Assembly (NCBI RefSeq): GCF_001043975.1
Contig: NZ_LABY01000087.1
Span: forward strand, 1-36,856
Source: Methylobacterium variabile
GTDB lineage: Bacteria > Pseudomonadota > Alphaproteobacteria > Rhizobiales > Beijerinckiaceae
DNA length: 36,856 bases
Direction of reading: 5' to 3'
This document shows, one piece after another, positions 34,301 to 36,856 of the stretch; within the stretch, counting starts at the first letter, position 1; each line of letters opens with the position of its first letter. The notes under the pieces were generated by a model, which was not told where the DNA came from, searched no databases, and worked only from the letters and a program-made list of their open reading frames with translations. A program made the translations under genes and the position numbers.

Positions 34301-35078
34301 CCGCAACCAGGCCGAGAGGCCAGAGGCCTTCCTCCATTCCGGCCCCCCTGATGGGGTGAACCGCCGGAAATGGGGTGCGATCGCTAGGCAGTCGTGTGCC
34401 GGCGACTTGATGCGCTGCTATCTCCCCCTCGTCTAAGAGATAAAACGCAGCGAACGGGATATCCAAAGGATTGCCGTCCAGAACCTCAGCCGCATGGCGG
34501 CAAGCGGCTTCGACGGTCCGTTGTTCGGCACTTCGGGTCCCAAGATGGCGCAAAATCGATAATCGCCTCTCTCGGATGATTTCTTCGGTTGTTTCGTAAC
34601 AGGCGCAGAATACACCTTCTATATTGTTATTTTTATCGTCCAATATCGGACTATAGCCAAATGTTACGTAGACTTCCTCATGCGGAACCCTTCGGGTAAA
34701 GAACATCTGGTAGTGTTCAACCCAAGTTGCCCTGCTGGCCTGTACATCAGCGTGCATCGGAGCGATCTCCGGCCAGATTTCGCTCCAGGCTGTCCTACCC
34801 GGCTCGCCTAGCATCGCCGGATGCTTAGACTTTCCTAAAAAAGGAATGTACGCGTCATTGTAAATAATTCTTAAATCTTTGCCGATCCACAGCAGAATTG
34901 GAAAGCGTGAATTCAAGCAAATGCTGATAGCTGTTTTGATGTTCTGCGACCATGACTCCGCCGGACCAAGTGGAGTAGCCGACCAATCTTTAGCGCGAAT
35001 CAGCGCACCTAGTTCGCCGCCGCCTTTTAGAAAATTAAGCCCGTTTTCATCGAGCGAATTAGGTGTATTGTAGATCAT
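31383..35078 (-). CDS. Hybrid sensor histidine kinase fused to a FixJ-like response regulator
   Basis: 1231 residues from Met 35078 (in-frame Mets at 35108 and 35099 are possible). Order: N-terminal PAS-like sensor ([20 protein letters not shown]), GAF-like domain, HisKA with [11 protein letters not shown] (His 367), HATPase_c with [20 protein letters not shown] and [18 protein letters not shown], then a complete receiver ([11 protein letters not shown], phospho-Asp 694 in [20 protein letters not shown]). Two PAS domains follow (each with HPDDR), then a second receiver (Asp 1077 in VVLDLEEPG) and a LuxR-type HTH ([35 protein letters not shown]). The second receiver lacks the conserved Lys (EEPW where KPF is expected) and Thr. 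It may sense and regulate DNA directly in one polypeptide. The N-terminal ~170 codons are AT-rich. There is no membrane segment, so it is cytoplasmic. Confidence 0.93.
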   Translation of the reverse strand: MIYNTPNSLDENGLNFLKGGGELGALIRAKDWSATPLGPAESWSQNIKTAISICLNSRFPILLWIGKDLRIIYNDAYIPFLGKSKHPAMLGEPGRTAWSEIWPEIAPMHADVQASRATWVEHYQMFFTRRVPHEEVYVTFGYSPILDDKNNNIEGVFCACYETTEEIIRERRLSILRHLGTRSAEQRTVEAACRHAAEVLDGNPLDIPFAAFYLLDEGEIAAHQVAGTRLPSDRTPFPAVHPIRGAGMEEGLWPLGLVAETSRAAKVSDLPSRGYRFTTPLWPDTVETAFVLPLKSSGHQRPVGFLIVGTSPRRVLDADYCSFLDLVAGQIATTLAEARALEDERRRAEALAKLDQAKTVFFSSVSHEFRTPLTLMLGPLEELLAKPDGSLSPDARILATVAHRNSLRLLKLVNTLLDFSRIEANRAQASYEPCDLARYTAELASSFSSACDRAGLRLDIACDPISEPVYVDHDMWEKIVLNLLSNAFKFTFKGCIAVRLTATSGGAELQVSDTGVGIPAADLPRVFERFHRIDRPKSRSYEGSGIGLALVQELVRLHGGTITVESREDHGTTFTVLVPFGTNHLPAERNGGARSLRSTASQADAFVEEALRWLPGPAEERAEARSRLSEEAELAGTPTEVLDARILLVDDNADMRRYLVRLLTGQGWVVEAVADGEAALAAARRQRPDLVLSDVMMPGLNGLELAAALRGDSHFTEVPIILLSARAAEDARVEGLGKGVDDYLVKPFSARELLARVNTHLVLAQLRRTAAARLRRSEARLQAAIDLVGLSPYSWDPATGTLEWDARLKAMWGLPPDAPIDHDLWLSAIHPDDRPQVERALDRCTDPAGDGVYHIEYRVIGIEDSVERWVSTYGRTTFENGHPVGFTGAALEITERKRAEAALRESEERFRRFAEHTADVLWLADLETGQLDYISPAFRQVWGTPPEDMPDIASWLASVHPDDRDAATRALDCVGSGETLVLEYRILRASDGAVRRIRDTFFPIPATGGHVRLVGGIAQDVTIDTGLHAYVVAAGDDARRELVGALQAGGYEVQAFASGRALLTIAGSLMPGCVVLDLEEPGSLVVASELKAARAHLPVVALGASGGDVGFGVRAMKAGAVDFLEEPWTPERLLFAVGTALTEIRVAAERTRSRDEPHQRIEALSARERAVLEGLLAGGTNKTIARTLGLSPRTVEIYRARVMETLGAHTLPEAVLIATAAGVRPANQDGD

Positions 35079-35684
35079 TTCTCGTTCCGCCTTCAGCATA
35101 CAGCCCAAATATGATCTTTTATTACTTCTCTTATTGCCTATATAAATTCTTTGGCATCGCTGACACCGCCGTTCACATCGTTAAACTTACGCTGCGTGAG
35201 AATTAAAATTGTTGAGCATGCAAGTTCCCAGCGGAAGTAGTTTTCATAGATACTAGTTCCAGCAAAATAACACGCGTTAAACTGCTCGCAGCACACGACG
35301 ACAAAGCCCGTTCGCTATACGGTCCATCCGCAGATCGTCAGCAACCCTATGCGTCGCCGGAACCCTGCAGCGATGCTTCTAGTGCACTGACGCCTTCGAA
35401 AGGCGCACCTCCCGCCACTATTTCCGCAGCTTTCACAGTCTGTTAGCAAGCGCGCGCCTGGTGCGAATATCGGTGCCTGTGCACTAGGATCGCGTGCTGC
35501 CGTTTAGCCAGTGCCGTGCGAACGGCCGCGTTCCCCTGTCTGCGCCCCGAAGCGGCCCAGCCGCCTCCAGACAGATTCATTCGCGCGATGCCTGTCAGCC
35601 TACCAGTAGGCCGACGTTCCCCATGCTCAATAAGGGTCGGGAGTGGCGGTTTGGCGCCTGCCGACCCAATGTCGGCTCATGGCG
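35079..35684. other. Intergenic region upstream of the kinase
   Basis: 606 bp with no supported gene. The first ~200 bp (35079-35280) are AT-rich and should contain the leftward kinase promoter. The remainder has short open frames without domains or ribosome-binding sites. The right end borders the IS481 remnant. Confidence 0.5.
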
Positions 35685-35829
35685 CTAGATGTTCGGTTCC
35701 GGCATGTGGTGTGACGGATCAAGCCTGAGGCTTTCGGGCTCTTTCGTCCAGGTCTGGCAGATGAACTCGTAGGGCGTGAGGCCGCGCAGGGTCTTGAGCC
35801 GGCGTCCGTAGTTGTAAGCGTCTACGAAC
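35685..35829 (-). pseudogene. C-terminal remnant of an IS481-family transposase
   Basis: On the - strand the frame reads FVDAYNYGRRLKTLRGLTPY, then EFICQTWTKEPESLRLDPSH and HMPEPNI to a TAG at 35685-35687. This is the usual IS481 transposase C-terminus. The upstream part is interrupted at 35829/35830 by the left end of the IS3 element and continues, if at all, beyond the window. Confidence 0.82.
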
Positions 35830-35860
35830 TGATCCTCCCCCGTTTTCACGGACACGGAGG

Positions 35861-36721
35861 TTAGCCTGCGTTCCGCTCGGCCTGCTCGGGCGTGATGTAG
35901 CCGAGAGCCGAGTGGAGGCGCTGTCGATTGTAGTAGCCCTCGATGTAAGCGAACAGGTCGCGCCGGGCCTCATCCCGGGTCACCCATCGTCGCTGGTGGA
36001 CAAGTTCGACCTTGAGGGTGTGGAAGAAGCTCTCCATCGGGGCGTTATCGTAGCAGCAGCCGGCGCGGCTCATGGAGGGGATCGCCTGGATGTCGGCGAG
36101 TTGCCTGCGGTAAGCCTCCGCTGCGTACTGGCTGCCGCGATCCGAGTGACAGATGAGCCCGGCAGACGGCCGCTGCCGTTGGATGGCCATCATCAGAGCG
36201 GCCGATGTCAACTCTGTCCGCATGTGGTCGCGCATCGACCAGCCGACGATCTTGCGGGTGGCCAGATCAAGGACGGCGGCCAGGTAGAGCCACCCTTCTG
36301 CCGTGGGCAGGTAGGTGATGTCTGCCAGCCAGACCTGGTTGGGCAACGCGACTGAGAACTGCTGCTTGAGCAGATTGGAGGCGATCGGCAGGTCGTGTCG
36401 ACTGTCGGTCGTGCAGGGCTGGAACCGACGTCCCGCCAGGGCCCGGATGCCGTGGCGGCGCATCAGGCGCTCCACCCGCCCACGGCTGGCTGTGCGGCCC
36501 TCCGCGCGCAGGGCCGCATGCACCCGAGGCGAACCGTATCGCCTCTGATGCCCGGCATGGATCCGCTGCACGTCGTCGAGGAGTTGCCGGTTGGAGGCCG
36601 ACCGGGCGCTCTCGGGACGTGATCGCCAGCCGTAGTACCCGCTGGGGGACACTCCGAGCACGCGGCACATGAGACGCACCGGCGAGGTGGTCGCATGCTG
36701 CTCGATGAAGGCGAACGTCAC
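35861..36721 (-). CDS. IS3-family transposase OrfB (DDE integrase domain)
   Basis: 286 residues starting at GTG 36721, which overlaps the OrfA stop. The HTH_21 region (LMCRVLGVSPSGYYGWRSRP, YGSPRVHAALRAEGR) is followed by the rve catalytic core with Asp in VWLADITYLPTAEGWLYLAA, Asp in ICHSDRGSQYAAEAY and Glu in CYDNAPMESFFHTLKVELV. The C-terminus YNRQRLHSALGYITPEQAE is normal. All catalytic residues are intact, so the element may be active. It is probably made mainly as an OrfAB fusion by -1 frameshifting. Confidence 0.95.
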   Translation of the reverse strand: MTFAFIEQHATTSPVRLMCRVLGVSPSGYYGWRSRPESARSASNRQLLDDVQRIHAGHQRRYGSPRVHAALRAEGRTASRGRVERLMRRHGIRALAGRRFQPCTTDSRHDLPIASNLLKQQFSVALPNQVWLADITYLPTAEGWLYLAAVLDLATRKIVGWSMRDHMRTELTSAALMMAIQRQRPSAGLICHSDRGSQYAAEAYRRQLADIQAIPSMSRAGCCYDNAPMESFFHTLKVELVHQRRWVTRDEARRDLFAYIEGYYNRQRLHSALGYITPEQAERNAG

Positions 36722-36856
36722 TTGGGCATCTCCGCGAAGATGCCGATCGCTTTTTTTAGCACGTCGCGCTCCATGCGCGTCCGGTCGAGTTCGCGGCGCA
36801 GGCGGGCGATCTCAGCTGCCTGATCGGACGGCGAGGCAACCGGGCTCGTAGGAGCG
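36718..36856 (-). CDS. IS3-family OrfA, C-terminal part (cut by window edge)
   Basis: The visible 45 codons end SDQAAEIARLRRELDRTRME, then RDVLKKAIGIFAEMPK and TGA at 36718-36720. This is the leucine-zipper end of IS3 OrfA, a small HTH protein that binds the terminal repeats. The N-terminal HTH lies outside the window. Confidence 0.88.
   Translation of the reverse strand, partial: APTSPVASPSDQAAEIARLRRELDRTRMERDVLKKAIGIFAEMPK
36751..36757 (-). promoter_or_regulatory. A7 slippery site for -1 frameshifting
   Basis: Seven A on the - strand in the LKK codons of OrfA. Slipping back one base gives KKSDRHLRGDAQVTFAFIEQ, entering OrfB without a stop. IS3-family elements use such A-rich heptamers to make the OrfAB transposase. 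Confidence 0.8.

Larger units (their letters stand above)
35830..36856 (-). mobile_element. IS3-family insertion sequence, right part outside the window
   Basis: The element starts at 35830 with an IS3-like terminal sequence TGATCCTCCCCCGTTTTCAC and contains overlapping orfA (partial) and orfB on the - strand. It interrupts the IS481 transposase remnant. The other terminal repeat and the first part of orfA lie beyond 36856. Confidence 0.85.

Noticed and set aside
1..36856. tRNA or rRNA genes
   Set aside because: No cloverleaf with a conserved T-loop or CCA end and no rRNA-like conserved stretch was seen; the palindromes at 1-128 lack tRNA signature bases.

Overview
The window is GC-rich DNA that looks chromosomal and alphaproteobacterial, most likely Methylobacterium or a close relative in the Rhizobiales. 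This is inferred from the gene content: a Bradyrhizobium coxMNOP-like oxidase operon, a glutathione-independent formaldehyde dehydrogenase beside an FmdB-type zinc-ribbon gene, DUF2189, DUF2171 and DUF3489 proteins, and CTAGAGC-bounded palindromic intergenic repeats. No rRNA or tRNA gene was seen.

Layout. 1-128: palindrome-rich element. 210-3071 (-): winged-helix/STAND ATPase regulator. 3072-4494: mostly non-coding. 4495-4992 (-): MarR regulator, divergent from a catabolic operon at 5168-10160 (+). That operon holds a periplasmic ligand-binding protein, an acyl-CoA ligase, a thiolase and a secreted carboxymuconolactone-decarboxylase-like protein. It ends in a fumarylacetoacetate-hydrolase gene cut off by a decayed ISL3 transposase (10161-11180). 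11434-16675 (+): DUF2189 membrane protein followed by an aa3-type cytochrome c oxidase operon (subunits II, I, two III-like, IV). 16707-17732: unknown ORF plus broken DUF3489 and DUF2924 remnants.

17733-20454 is the most interesting part: a type I-C-like CRISPR array (10 repeats, 9 spacers) beside a decayed adaptation module. cas2 has a frameshift, cas1 has an in-frame amber codon, and cas4 has lost its normal start. No interference genes (cas3, cas5, cas8c, cas7) lie next to it. The repeat nearest the leader is itself mutated at the leader junction, so the locus looks like a fossil.

20617-31020 is a stress and redox accessory region: CbpM, a DsbA-like protein and peroxiredoxin pair, an Old Yellow Enzyme remnant, a frameshifted Yellow/MRJP-family gene with a split signal peptide, an AI-2E-family membrane protein, a small secreted Cys-rich protein, FmdB, formaldehyde dehydrogenase, several small unknown genes, an intact Old Yellow Enzyme and an aldo/keto reductase. 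31383-35078 (-) encodes a large hybrid histidine kinase whose C-terminus is a FixJ-like receiver plus LuxR helix-turn-helix. Its stop codon lies inside a palindromic repeat and its N-terminal part is AT-rich. The right edge holds an IS3-family element (truncated by the window) inserted into an IS481 transposase remnant.

I see no convincing wholly new system. The best leads are the multiply broken CRISPR adaptation module, the sensor-to-DNA-binding kinase fusion, and the multi-hairpin element at the left edge.
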